Source of the DNA: Candidatus Binatia bacterium
GTDB taxonomy: Bacteria > Desulfobacterota > Binatia > UBA9968 > JAJDTQ01
Length of the DNA: 64,000 nt
Direction: 5' to 3'
Assembly (NCBI GenBank): GCA_022824205.1
Contig: JAJEAI010000198.1
Span: 17,498 to 81,497 of the forward strand
In this document: piece by piece, positions 8,242 through 16,313 of the stretch
How the letters are laid out: each line of letters starts with the position of its first letter
Position numbering within the stretch: the stretch's first letter is position 1
The notes under the pieces: generated by a model
Databases searched by the model: none
The model's input: only the letters and a program-made list of their open reading frames with translations
Told to the model about the DNA's origin: nothing
Made by a program: the position numbers and the translations under genes

Positions 8242-9357
8242 TCAAGCCTGCTTGCCGACGGAGTTCACGAAGGTCGTGTTCTTCTCGTCGGCCGCGAACA
8301 CCATGACGTCGTCGGGGGTCACGCGGAGCGACAGCATGTCTCCGTGGGTGGTCGGCACCGCGCGGCTTTTGCCGGTGAGCGGGATGTCGCCCGCGGTCGC
8401 GTCGTAGACGAACTGGTCGCCGAGAAAGACGCTGGAGGTGAGGCGCGCCTCGAAGGCATTGTCTCCCTCCGCGGCGCCGGGCTCCGCGTATTGAATACAC
8501 TCCGGGCGGAACCCGACGAACACTTCCGCGCTCGCGTCGGCGTCGCCCGACGTGCGGAAGCGGCCGATGCGGGTCTCCACCACGTTCCCTTCCACGCGCC
8601 GGCCCGTGAGCCAGTTGACCGAGCCGAAGAACTCGGCCACCTCGGCGCAGTTGGGGCCGCGGTAGAGGTCCATGGGACTGCCGTATTGCAACAACTCGCC
8701 CAGGCTCATGAGGGCGATCTTGTCGGCCATGGCCATGGCCTCGATCTGGTCGTGGGTGACGTAGAGCACGGTGGCGCCGAGTTGCTTGGCCAGGTCCCGG
8801 ATGCGCCCGCGCACGTCCTCGCGCAGGCGCGCGTCGAGGTTGCTCAGGGGCTCGTCCATGAGCAGCACCTTGGGGTTCACGGCGATGGCGCGGGCCAGCG
8901 CCACCCGCTGCTGCTGGCCGCCGCTCAGGAGCGTGGATGGCCGCTCGATCTGCTCGTCGAGCTGCACCATGTGGAGCGCGGTCCGCACCCGGTCGTTGAC
9001 CTGCTGGCGCGGGATCTTCTGGGCGCCCTCGCGCAAGGGCAGGGCGACGTTGTCGAACACCGTCAGGTGCGGCCACACGGCGTAGGACTGGAACACCATG
9101 CCGAAGTTCCGGTCCTGGGGCGGCACCCACACCGGCGGGTCGTCGCCGAACACGGTGCGGTCGGCGATCCGGATCTCGCCGCTGTTGGGGGTCTCGAGTC
9201 CCGCCACGCAGCGCAGCAGCGTGGTCTTGCCCGAGCCGCTGGCGCCGACGATGACAAAGAACTCCCCCTCCTCGACGTCGAGATCGAGCTTCTTGAGCGC
9301 CGCGACCTTGCCGTCGGTGACGATGAACTCCTTGCGCAATGCCCGGATCGTGATCAT
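8242..9357 (-). CDS. ABC transporter ATP-binding protein (PotA/FbpC type)
   Basis: 371 residues from the ATG at 9,357 (MITIRALRKEF); longer in-frame starts up to 9,429 add a tail unlike the family. Walker A is GASGSGKTT (about 38-46), the signature is LSGGQQQRVALARA, Walker B is VLLMDEPLSNLD, and the switch His is in YVTHDQ. The last 120 residues form a TOBE-like domain (VGFRPECIQY), typical of importers for iron, polyamines or sugars. It energises the permease at 3,676 and binding protein at 5,466. These are on the same strand but separated from it by the plus-strand AAA gene, so the ATPase probably needs its own or a read-through transcript. Confidence 0.88.
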   Translation of the reverse strand: MITIRALRKEFIVTDGKVAALKKLDLDVEEGEFFVIVGASGSGKTTLLRCVAGLETPNSGEIRIADRTVFGDDPPVWVPPQDRNFGMVFQSYAVWPHLTVFDNVALPLREGAQKIPRQQVNDRVRTALHMVQLDEQIERPSTLLSGGQQQRVALARAIAVNPKVLLMDEPLSNLDARLREDVRGRIRDLAKQLGATVLYVTHDQIEAMAMADKIALMSLGELLQYGSPMDLYRGPNCAEVAEFFGSVNWLTGRRVEGNVVETRIGRFRTSGDADASAEVFVGFRPECIQYAEPGAAEGDNAFEARLTSSVFLGDQFVYDATAGDIPLTGKSRAVPTTHGDMLSLRVTPDDVMVFAADEKNTTFVNSVGKQA

Positions 9358-9547
9358 GCGGGTTCCGTGCTCACTTCCTTTCCGAGATGTCGCAGGCGAC
9401 CCATGGCGCCACGGGCATGATGCCATCAAAGGCTCATGCCCGACAACTTCAGGACCCTGCTTGTCGGGGCAGAAACGTGTCTGCCTACTCCAGTCGGGCG
9501 GCCGTTGTCAAACCGGTAGACTCCCTTGGGGCCATTTGGTAATTAGA

Positions 9548-9599
9548 CTGGATTCCCGCCCCCGATCGGTTCCAGGGCAAGCTTCCGCGGGAATGAGGG
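9548..9599. repeat. REP palindrome with enlarged loop
   Basis: CTGGATTCCCGC is followed by CCCCGATCGGTTCCAGGGC, then AAGCTTCCGCGGGAATGA. It is the common REP core with a roughly 23-bp insert in the loop. The same insert-bearing form occurs at 12,096-12,144 and 40,833-40,885. It lies just upstream of the UbiD gene, in the 269-bp gap after the ABC ATPase start, where I see no gene. Confidence 0.75.
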
Positions 9600-9626
9600 A
9601 TTGGCGTTCGAACCGGGAGACCTGCA

Positions 9627-10973
9627 TTGCATCAAGACCTGCGAGAATTCCTTGACGTGCTGGAACGAGAGGGCCAGTTGCTGGAGGTGAACCGGGAAGT
9701 GGACACGCGCTTCGAGGTCGCCGCCGGCATCCGCAAGAGCTCCGACGTGGGCGGACCCGCGCTTTTGTTCAACAACGTGAAGGACCATCCCGACTGGCGC
9801 GTGCTCGGGGCGCTCTACGCCACCCGGCGGCTCGTGGCGCTGGGGCTGGGGGTCACCGAGGAGAAGCTGCTGGAGCGCTACCTGACGCTGGAGGAAGCGC
9901 GCATTCCCTCCGAGATGGTGCCCACGGGTCCGGTCAAGGAAGTGCGCTGGACCGGGGACGACATCGACCTCGAAAAGCTCCCCATCTGCGTCCATTCCGA
10001 GAAGGACTGCGGCGCCTACGTCACCATCGGCGTGCAGATCGGCAAGGACCCGGACACGCGCATCCCCAACGTGTCCATCCACCGCATGCTGCGGCTGGGC
10101 AAGGACAAGCTGTCCCTGTGGGCGCCGGCGGACCATCACCTGGGGCGCATGATCCTCAAGGCCGAGGACCGCGGCCAGGGGCTGGAGGTGGCCACCGCCA
10201 TCGGCGTGGACCCGGCCATCATCATCGGCTCCCAATCGCGCGTGCCCTACGGCGTGGACGAGTTCGCGGTGGCGGGCGGTCTGCGGGGCGCGCCGGTGCA
10301 GTTGACCAAGTGCGACACCATCGACGTGGACGTGCCGGCCCACGCCGAATTGGTGATCGAGGGGGTGACGATCCCGGGCGAGCGGGTGTCGGACGGCCCC
10401 TACGGCGAGTACCCGGGCACCTACAGCGAGAGCAAGCAGGCGCCGGTGGTGCAGGTCACCGCCGTTACCATGCGGCGCAACCCCATCTACGAGACCTGCC
10501 TGACGGGCATGCCCGTGACCGAGAACCACACCCTCATCGAATGCGCCAACGCGGCCCTGGTGTACCGCACGGTGTCGACCATCACCCCGGAGGTCAAGGA
10601 CTTCAGCGTCAGCGCCGGCGGCACCTTCCGGCACCACGCCGTGGTGTCCATGCGCAAGCGGCACGATGCGGAGGCGCGCAACGTCATCCTGGCGTTGCTG
10701 GCCACCGGCGCGGGCTTCAAGCGCGTGGTGGTGGTGGACGAGGACATCAACGTGCATGATCCGGTGGACGTGGAATGGGCCGTCAACACGCGCGTCCAGC
10801 CGGACAAGGATGTCATCATCGTGCCGAACCTGGCCATGTCCACCCTCGACCCCTCGGCTCCCGCGCCGCGCACGACGGCGGTATGGGGCATCGACGCCAC
10901 CATGCCGCTCCACGACAACGAATACTACCGGAAAGTCGTCGTGCCCGGCGTCGACAAGGTGGATTACCTCTGA
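9627..10973 (+). CDS. UbiD family (de)carboxylase
   Basis: 448 residues, the usual length for UbiD-type prenylated-FMN enzymes, which reversibly decarboxylate aromatic or unsaturated acids. The start is TTG, supported by MHQDLREFLDVLEREGQL, the family's standard opening. The region IPGERVSDGPYGEYPGTY (about 249-266) carries the conserved acidic residues near the cofactor, and NVSIHRMLRLGKDKLSLW (149-166) contains the substrate/cofactor Arg region. No UbiX-like prenyltransferase is nearby, so prenyl-FMN must come from elsewhere. The hydroxylase genes that follow (11,099-15,251) and the CoA transferase elsewhere suggest breakdown of an aromatic acid. That pathway link is inference. Confidence 0.92.
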   Translation: MHQDLREFLDVLEREGQLLEVNREVDTRFEVAAGIRKSSDVGGPALLFNNVKDHPDWRVLGALYATRRLVALGLGVTEEKLLERYLTLEEARIPSEMVPTGPVKEVRWTGDDIDLEKLPICVHSEKDCGAYVTIGVQIGKDPDTRIPNVSIHRMLRLGKDKLSLWAPADHHLGRMILKAEDRGQGLEVATAIGVDPAIIIGSQSRVPYGVDEFAVAGGLRGAPVQLTKCDTIDVDVPAHAELVIEGVTIPGERVSDGPYGEYPGTYSESKQAPVVQVTAVTMRRNPIYETCLTGMPVTENHTLIECANAALVYRTVSTITPEVKDFSVSAGGTFRHHAVVSMRKRHDAEARNVILALLATGAGFKRVVVVDEDINVHDPVDVEWAVNTRVQPDKDVIIVPNLAMSTLDPSAPAPRTTAVWGIDATMPLHDNEYYRKVVVPGVDKVDYL

Positions 10974-10990
10974 GGTCCTTTGTGGACGGC

Positions 10991-11029
10991 GTCCTTCGAC
11001 TTCGCTCCGCTACGCTCGGGACGAACGGT
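10991..11029. repeat. Dispersed 'CTTCGACTTCGCTCCGCTACGCTCGGG' repeat
   Basis: GTCCTTCGACTTCGCTCCGC runs on into TACGCTCGGGACGAACGGT between UbiD and the FAD subunit. A diverged copy, TTCGACTCCTCTCCGCTACG then CGCGGGACGAACGGT, is at 12,861-12,895. Shorter forms are at 21,630-21,652 and, inverted, near 1,050-1,075. It is an intergenic family distinct from the REP palindromes, with no reading frame preserved. Confidence 0.6.
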
Positions 11030-11098
11030 TGGTGGCGCCTCGTTCCCCTTCGTGCCCTGCGGTGAGGAACGTGGCTCCACCAGTAGAGTCTCTCTGCC

Positions 11099-11974
11099 AT
11101 GAAACACTTCGAATACCTGGAACCCGGTACCGTGGACGAAGCCTGCGGGCTTCTCAAGCAATACGCGGGCAACGCGCGCGTATTCGCCGGCGGCAGCTCT
11201 CTCACGATCCTGCTCAAGCAGGGTTTCCTGCAGCCGGACGCGCTGATCAACATCAAGAAGATCGACGAACTGCGGCGCATCGAGGAGTCGGGCGGCGACC
11301 TGGTCATCGGCGCGCTGGTGACGCATCACGACATCGAGACGTCGAGCCTCCTGGCCGAGCGCCTGCCGGTGCTGTGCGAGCTGGAGCACGACGTGGCCAA
11401 CATCCGCGTGCGCAACATGGCCACGGTGGGGGGCAACATCGCCTCGGGCGAGCCGCTGACCGACCTGCCGTGCGTGTTCATCACCCTGGATGCCACCGTG
11501 CGCATCGCCAACACCTCGGGCGGACGCACGCTGCCGCTGGAAGAGGTCTTCCTGGACTACTACGAGACCCAGTTGGGGGAGGACGAGGTGCTGACGCACG
11601 TGGTGGTCCCGCCGCTGCCGCCAAACAGCGCCGTCGACTACGTGCGTTTCTCCAGCAGCTCGGTGGTGGACAAGCCCTGCATCGGCGTGGCCGTGCGCAT
11701 GTCGGTGAACCCGGGCGACGGTGCCTGCAATGAAGTGCGTGTCGGCCTGGGCTGCGTCGCGCCCACGCCCATGCGCGCGCGCAGGGCCGAGGCGGCGCTG
11801 GAAGGGAAGCCGCTGACGGACGAGAACCTCCAGGCGGCCGCCCGCGCCGCCGCCGAGGAATGCGACCCCATGGACGACCTGCGCGGCTCCGAACGCTACA
11901 AGCGCGAGATGGTGGCGGCGCTGGTGCGCCGGCTGGCGTCCAGGGTGTACGAGAAGGCGAAAGGCGACGGTTGA
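11099..11974 (+). CDS. FAD-binding subunit of a molybdenum hydroxylase (CoxM/XdhB-like)
   Basis: 291 residues, the standard size of the medium subunit. The two FAD-contact motifs are visible: AGGSSL (30-35) and the RVRNMATVGGNIAS stretch (about 100-115). The C-terminal CO-dehydrogenase flavoprotein domain follows (CNEVRVGLGCVAPTP). It accepts electrons from the 2Fe-2S subunit and passes them to NAD or another carrier. It is the first gene of the set FAD (this gene), FeS (12,360), Mo (12,939), which is the CoxM-S-L order. A 385-bp repeat-filled gap lies between it and the FeS gene, so the transcript is long but plausibly continuous. Confidence 0.92.
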   Translation: MKHFEYLEPGTVDEACGLLKQYAGNARVFAGGSSLTILLKQGFLQPDALINIKKIDELRRIEESGGDLVIGALVTHHDIETSSLLAERLPVLCELEHDVANIRVRNMATVGGNIASGEPLTDLPCVFITLDATVRIANTSGGRTLPLEEVFLDYYETQLGEDEVLTHVVVPPLPPNSAVDYVRFSSSSVVDKPCIGVAVRMSVNPGDGACNEVRVGLGCVAPTPMRARRAEAALEGKPLTDENLQAAARAAAEECDPMDDLRGSERYKREMVAALVRRLASRVYEKAKGDG

Positions 11975-12008
11975 AGTCGTGCCAGACCCGGTTGGGTAAG
12001 AAATACCG

Positions 12009-12158
12009 CTACACCCCGAAACGTCATTCCCGCGAGAGCGGGAATCCAGGGGCGGAGAGGGGGCGAACGGGCGTGGTTCCCGCCTCGCCCCGCCTGGATT
12101 CCCGCCCCCGATCGGGGTCGAGGGCAAGCTTTCGCGGGAATGACGTTTCGGGGTGTAG
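12009..12158. repeat. Composite REP element with long terminal inverted repeats
   Basis: CTACACCCCGAAACGTCATT (12,009-12,028) is repeated in inverse at 12,139-12,158, bracketing one normal REP palindrome (12,022-12,047) and one with the loop insert (12,096-12,144). The whole 150 bp is a nested palindrome. The rest of the gap up to 12,359 contains a partial repeat of the end (ATGACGTTTCGGGGTGTC, 12,211-12,228) and a TTTGACACAGCCTGTT fragment near 12,256-12,271. I see no gene in 11,975-12,359. Confidence 0.8.
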
Positions 12159-12359
12159 CGGGCTTCTGTAACTAGCTGAATTCATCGGACATGACCTTGT
12201 TTTCATATCAATGACGTTTCGGGGTGTCGGGGCATTTCGTGGCCAACCGGAGTTTGACACAGCCTGTTTCGCTGGAATGACGGGAATAGACGCGGGAACG
12301 ACGGATACAGGCTCCGGCGCCAACCCGAAGACGAACAGGGACAGAGAGGATCTTTCGGC

Positions 12360-12821
12360 ATGAAGAAGGCCATCACCATGGAGGTCAACGGCGCGTCGTG
12401 CCAGGTCGACGTGGAGCCTTGGCGCACGCTGCTGGAGGTGGTGCGGGAGGAACTGGACCTTACCGGCGCCAAGCTGGGGTGCGACATCCAGGTGTGCGGC
12501 GCGTGCACGCTCTTGGTCGACGGCAAGCCCGTGAGCGCCTGCTCGGTGCTGGCGGTGGACGCGGACGGGCGCAGGGTCACCACCGTGGAGGGGTTGGCCG
12601 ATGGCGACCGGCTGCATCCGTTGCAGCAGGCGTTCATGAAGCACGGGGCGCTTCAGTGCGGCTATTGCACTTCGGGCTTCCTGCTCACCGCCAAGGCCAT
12701 GCTGGACGAGAATCCCCGCCCCGACGACGAGCAGATCAAGAGTTACATGGGCGGCAGCTTCTGCCGCTGCGGCTGCTACCAGGAGATCATGCAGGCCATC
12801 CGCAGCGTGGCCCAGGCATAG
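12360..12821 (+). CDS. 2Fe-2S subunit of a molybdenum hydroxylase (CoxS-like)
   Basis: 153 residues with both iron-sulfur clusters intact: the plant-ferredoxin-type cluster is C41, C46, C49, C61 (GCDIQVCGACT), and the second cluster is C100, C103, C135, C137 (QCGYC and FCRCGC). It relays electrons from the Mo centre to FAD. Its neighbours supply the FAD subunit upstream and the Mo subunit 118 bp downstream, so the three form one enzyme. Nothing is unusual in its length or motifs. Confidence 0.94.
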   Translation: MKKAITMEVNGASCQVDVEPWRTLLEVVREELDLTGAKLGCDIQVCGACTLLVDGKPVSACSVLAVDADGRRVTTVEGLADGDRLHPLQQAFMKHGALQCGYCTSGFLLTAKAMLDENPRPDDEQIKSYMGGSFCRCGCYQEIMQAIRSVAQA

Positions 12822-12938
12822 GAACACATGGCGTGAGGAAACCCTGATCTATTGCCGCTTTTCGACTCCTCTCCGCTACGCGCGGGACGAACGGTGGGGC
12901 GGCACCATGGATCATCCGAGGTTCCAAAGGAGCGTGTC

Positions 12939-15251
12939 ATGGCGATAAGCGAGAGGCCGCTGAGCGCGCAGGACGGACAACGGCTGGACTACCAGGCCAA
13001 GCTCACGGGCCGGGCCGCGTACCTGGCGGACATGAAGATGCCGGGAGTGTGCGAGGGCGCGGTTCTGCGCAGCCCGGTGGCGCACGCCTGGGTCCGCTAC
13101 GTGGACGCGTCCGAGGCCCTCAAGGTGCCGGGAGTGGTGGCGGTCTATACCAAGCACGACGTGGTCCAGGGCACCGGCATCGAGCCCTACTACGGGCCGG
13201 TGTTCAAGGACCAGACCATCGTCGCGGTGGACAAGGTGCGGCACGTGGGGGACCCGGTGGCCGCGGTGGCGGCGGAGACCCGGGAGGCCGCGGAAGAGGC
13301 GGCCAACCTCATCGTCGTGGAGTACGAGGACCTGCCGCCGGTGATGGACGTGCGCGACTCGGTGAAGGAAGACGCCGTGCTGGTGCACGAGACCGTGCGC
13401 ATCCCGGAACACGGCTTCGCCGACCTCGCGGAGTTGAAGCCCATCGAGAACACCAACGTCTGCACCCACTTCAAGCTGCGCAAGGGGGACATCGAGCAGG
13501 GCTTCGCGGAGTGCGCCCACGTCTTCGAGGACACCTTCATCCTGCCGACGACGCAGCACGTGGCGCTGGAGCCCCACGGCTGCGTGGCGGCATTCCAGCC
13601 GGACGGGCGTGTGAACCTGTGGTCCACGACCCAGAACCCGTTCGTGGTGCGTACGCAACTCGCCAACATCTTCAAGATGCCGGTGTCGAAGATCCGCATC
13701 ATGGTGCCCTATCTCGGCGGCGGCTACGGCAGCAAGGTGTACCCCAAGATCGAGCCCCTCACCATGGCGCTGGCGCAGAAGGCCAGGCGCCCGGTGCGCA
13801 TCCTGCTGAGCCGGGAAGAGGTGTTCTACACGGTGACCAAGCATGCGGCGTTCATCCGCATGAAGACCGGGGTCAAGGCCGACGGCACCTTCCACGCGCG
13901 GGAAGCGGAGGTCTTCCTCGACACTGGCGCGTTCGCCGAGATCGGCCCCCGGGTGGCCAAGAAGTCCGCCTACACGGCGGCCGGCCCCTACAAGTTCAAG
14001 CACGTGAAGATCGACGCCAAGTCGGTGTACACCAACAAGCCGCCGGCGGGGGCGTTCCGCGGCTTCGGCGTGTCCCAGTCGGCCTGGGCCAGCGAGTCTC
14101 AGACCGACATCATCGCCAAGGCTCTGGGGCGGGACCCCTACGAGCTGCGCATGCAGAACATCTACGACGAGGGCGACGAGTTCGTCACCGGCGAGAAGCT
14201 CTGGAGCATCGGCGTCAAGGATTGCCTGGAGAAGGTCGCCAAGGAGATGAAGTGGGGCGAGCCGCCGGAGGCGCCCGCGGACCCCTCCAAGGTGCGCGGC
14301 AAGGGGCTGGCGGCGCTCATCAAGGCGACGATCACGCCGTCCATCTCGTGCGCGGCCATCAAGCTCAACGAGGACGGCAGCGTCAACGTGTTTACCAGCA
14401 CGGTGGAGATGGGCCAGGGGTCGGACACGGCCATGGCCGCCATCGTGGCCGATACCCTGGGGATTTCCCTGGACCAGGTGTCGGTGCTGGGGGTGGACAC
14501 GGACGTGGTGCCGTACGACCTCACCACCTCGTCGAGCCGCTCCACATTCCACATGGGCAAGGCCCTGGAGTTGGCCTCCCTGGACCTGTGCGAGCAGCTC
14601 CGCAGGTTCGTCTCCGAGGAGCACGGCGTGCCCTTCGACGAGACGCGCATGGAGGGCGGCAAGGTCCTTTTCCGCGAAAACGCGCTGGATATCCGCGAGG
14701 TGCTGTTCAACCACTTCGGCATGCAGGGGGGCACGCTGGTGGGCCGGGGCGAGGTGAAGACCAGCACCGTCGACCCGGAGACCGGGGACAAGACCACGTC
14801 TTCGTTCTGGTTCGTGGGCGCCGGCGGCAGCGAGGTGGAGATCGACAAGGACACCGGCCGGCTGCGGGTGCTGAAGCACGCCACCGCGGTGGACGTGGGC
14901 AGGGTCATCACGCCCCTGGGGTGCCAGCAACAACTCGTGGGCGGGGCCATCACCGGCATGGGGCAGGCGCTGTTCGAGCAGATGGTGTGGGACAACGGCA
15001 TCCTGGTGAACCCCAACCTCGTGGACTACGTGCTGCCGGCCCTGGGCGACATGCCCGACGAGATCACGCCCATCCCGGTGGAGGTGCCGCACAAGAACGG
15101 CCCCTTCGGCGCCAAGGGCATCGGCGAGACCTCGCTCATCCCGGTGGCGCCCTCCATCGCCAACGCGGTGGACGATGCGGTGGACGTGCGTATCAAGGAC
15201 CTGCCGGTGACCGCGGAGAGAATATTCCTGGGGATGCTCGACAAGTCCTAG
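12939..15251 (+). CDS. Molybdopterin-binding catalytic subunit of a CoxMSL-type hydroxylase
   Basis: 770 residues from the ATG at 12,939, which has AAAGGAGCG (12,926-12,934) just upstream; an earlier in-frame TTG at 12,852 lies inside a dispersed repeat and is unlikely. Motifs: GGGYGSK (Mo-cofactor loop), GAFRGFGVSQ (substrate channel), and C-terminal GAKGIGET with the catalytic Glu near residue 730. The selenium/copper loop of true CO dehydrogenase (AYRCSFR) is not present, so it is not a CO dehydrogenase. Candidates are 4-hydroxybenzoyl-CoA reductase-like, aldehyde or N-heterocycle oxidation. It completes the FAD/FeS/Mo set. Confidence 0.93.
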   Translation: MAISERPLSAQDGQRLDYQAKLTGRAAYLADMKMPGVCEGAVLRSPVAHAWVRYVDASEALKVPGVVAVYTKHDVVQGTGIEPYYGPVFKDQTIVAVDKVRHVGDPVAAVAAETREAAEEAANLIVVEYEDLPPVMDVRDSVKEDAVLVHETVRIPEHGFADLAELKPIENTNVCTHFKLRKGDIEQGFAECAHVFEDTFILPTTQHVALEPHGCVAAFQPDGRVNLWSTTQNPFVVRTQLANIFKMPVSKIRIMVPYLGGGYGSKVYPKIEPLTMALAQKARRPVRILLSREEVFYTVTKHAAFIRMKTGVKADGTFHAREAEVFLDTGAFAEIGPRVAKKSAYTAAGPYKFKHVKIDAKSVYTNKPPAGAFRGFGVSQSAWASESQTDIIAKALGRDPYELRMQNIYDEGDEFVTGEKLWSIGVKDCLEKVAKEMKWGEPPEAPADPSKVRGKGLAALIKATITPSISCAAIKLNEDGSVNVFTSTVEMGQGSDTAMAAIVADTLGISLDQVSVLGVDTDVVPYDLTTSSSRSTFHMGKALELASLDLCEQLRRFVSEEHGVPFDETRMEGGKVLFRENALDIREVLFNHFGMQGGTLVGRGEVKTSTVDPETGDKTTSSFWFVGAGGSEVEIDKDTGRLRVLKHATAVDVGRVITPLGCQQQLVGGAITGMGQALFEQMVWDNGILVNPNLVDYVLPALGDMPDEITPIPVEVPHKNGPFGAKGIGETSLIPVAPSIANAVDDAVDVRIKDLPVTAERIFLGMLDKS

Positions 15252-15274
15252 CGTCGCGTCCCGCGTGGTGCCAC

Positions 15275-15344
15275 GGGGCGACCGCGGGTCGCCCCTACAA
15301 GATTGCGGGTTGCCCCCGCAAGACCGCGGGTCGTCCCCGCGGTC
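15275..15344. repeat. GC-rich palindromic repeat array (GGGGCGACCGCGGGTCGCCCC family)
   Basis: Three adjacent palindromes follow the hydroxylase operon: GGGGCGACCGCGGGTCGCCC (15,275-15,294, plus a final C), then GCGGGTTGCCCCCGC, then ACCGCGGGTCGTCCCCGCGGT. Single copies of the first are at 37,952-37,978 and 57,034-57,057. Each could form a hairpin in RNA. Here the cluster may act as transcript end or processing site before the SDR gene. Confidence 0.75.
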
Positions 15345-15441
15345 AGCGCGCCTTTGTCGATACGTTGGTGGAACGGCATTCAAACACAAACCAGAACGAC
15401 CCTGAGACGACCGAATCGTAGTGGGGCAAGGAGGAACCAGC

Positions 15442-16212
15442 ATGAAACTCAAGGACCGTGTGGCAATCATTACCGGCTCCGGCCGCAACATCGGCGAGGC
15501 GGCCGCCAAGCTGTTCGCCTCGGAAGGGGCCAAGATCTGCATCGTGGACATGGACCCGGGGCGTGGCGAGAAGGTCGTCGCCGACCTCAAGGCCGCCGGT
15601 CATGAGGCCATCTACGCCAAGTGCAACGTCGCCGACACCGAAGACGTGAAGGCCATGGTGAATGCCACGGTGGACGCCTTCGGCGGCATCGACATCCTGG
15701 TCAACAACGCCGCCGTCACCGACCACGAGACGATTTTCAGCATCTCGGAGGAAGAGTGGGACCTGGTCATCGACGTGACCCTCAAGGGGCCGTTCCTCGT
15801 CGGGCGCTACGTGGCCGAGCAGATGGTCAAGCAGGGCAGGGGCGGCGTCATCGTCAACGTGGCCTCCACCTCGGGCCTTTCCGGCCGCACCGACGCCATC
15901 GCCTACATGGCGGCCAAGGGCGGCGTGGTCAACCTGTCCCGCGGCATGGCGGTGCAGCTCTCGCAGTACAACATCCGGGTCAACTGCCTCACCCCCAACC
16001 GCTCGGGCTCGCCCGTGGGCCAGGACGAGGGCGCCGAGGGCCGGGAGTTCAAGAACCTGGCGGGACGGCTGGGCACCGCCGAGGACCAGGCCAAGGCCAT
16101 GCTGTTCCTGGCCAGCGACGACTCGGGCTTCGTGTGGGGCGAGAACCTCATCTGCGACGGCGGCGTGACCGCGGCGTCGAATTTCCCCAAGGACCGGGTG
16201 CCGGCCAACTGA
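15442..16212 (+). CDS. SDR-family NAD(P)-dependent oxidoreductase
   Basis: 256 residues from an ATG preceded by AAGGAGG (15,428-15,434). It has the canonical classical-SDR set: TGSGRNIG near the N-terminus, NNAA (about 89-92), the catalytic Ser in NVASTSG, and Tyr and Lys in YMAAK. The C-terminal 'ICDGG' loop ends the substrate side. It would oxidise or reduce an alcohol/ketone with NAD(P). It sits between the Mo hydroxylase and the TRAP operon, and may belong to either catabolic set. Confidence 0.92.
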   Translation: MKLKDRVAIITGSGRNIGEAAAKLFASEGAKICIVDMDPGRGEKVVADLKAAGHEAIYAKCNVADTEDVKAMVNATVDAFGGIDILVNNAAVTDHETIFSISEEEWDLVIDVTLKGPFLVGRYVAEQMVKQGRGGVIVNVASTSGLSGRTDAIAYMAAKGGVVNLSRGMAVQLSQYNIRVNCLTPNRSGSPVGQDEGAEGREFKNLAGRLGTAEDQAKAMLFLASDDSGFVWGENLICDGGVTAASNFPKDRVPAN

Positions 16213-16253
16213 CCGGCCGCGTCCGAAGGGATCGGCGTTCCGTTGGTATTCCC

Positions 16254-16283
16254 TTGACATCGGTTCAAAGCTTCGACTAGTGT
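16254..16283 (+). promoter_or_regulatory. Possible sigma-70 promoter for the TRAP operon
   Basis: TTGACA (16,254-16,259), an 18-bp spacer, then TAGTGT (16,278-16,283), about 30 bp before the first DctP ATG. The -35 is perfect and the -10 weak. It is positioned to drive the operon that starts at 16,314. Confidence 0.4.
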
Positions 16284-16313
16284 CATGCGTCCGATGGCAG
16301 AAAGGGGGACGCG

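Noticed and set aside
12939..15251. CO dehydrogenase (CoxL) identity for the large subunit
   Set aside because: The CoxL active-site loop (AYRCSFR) is not found, so only the wider hydroxylase family is supported.
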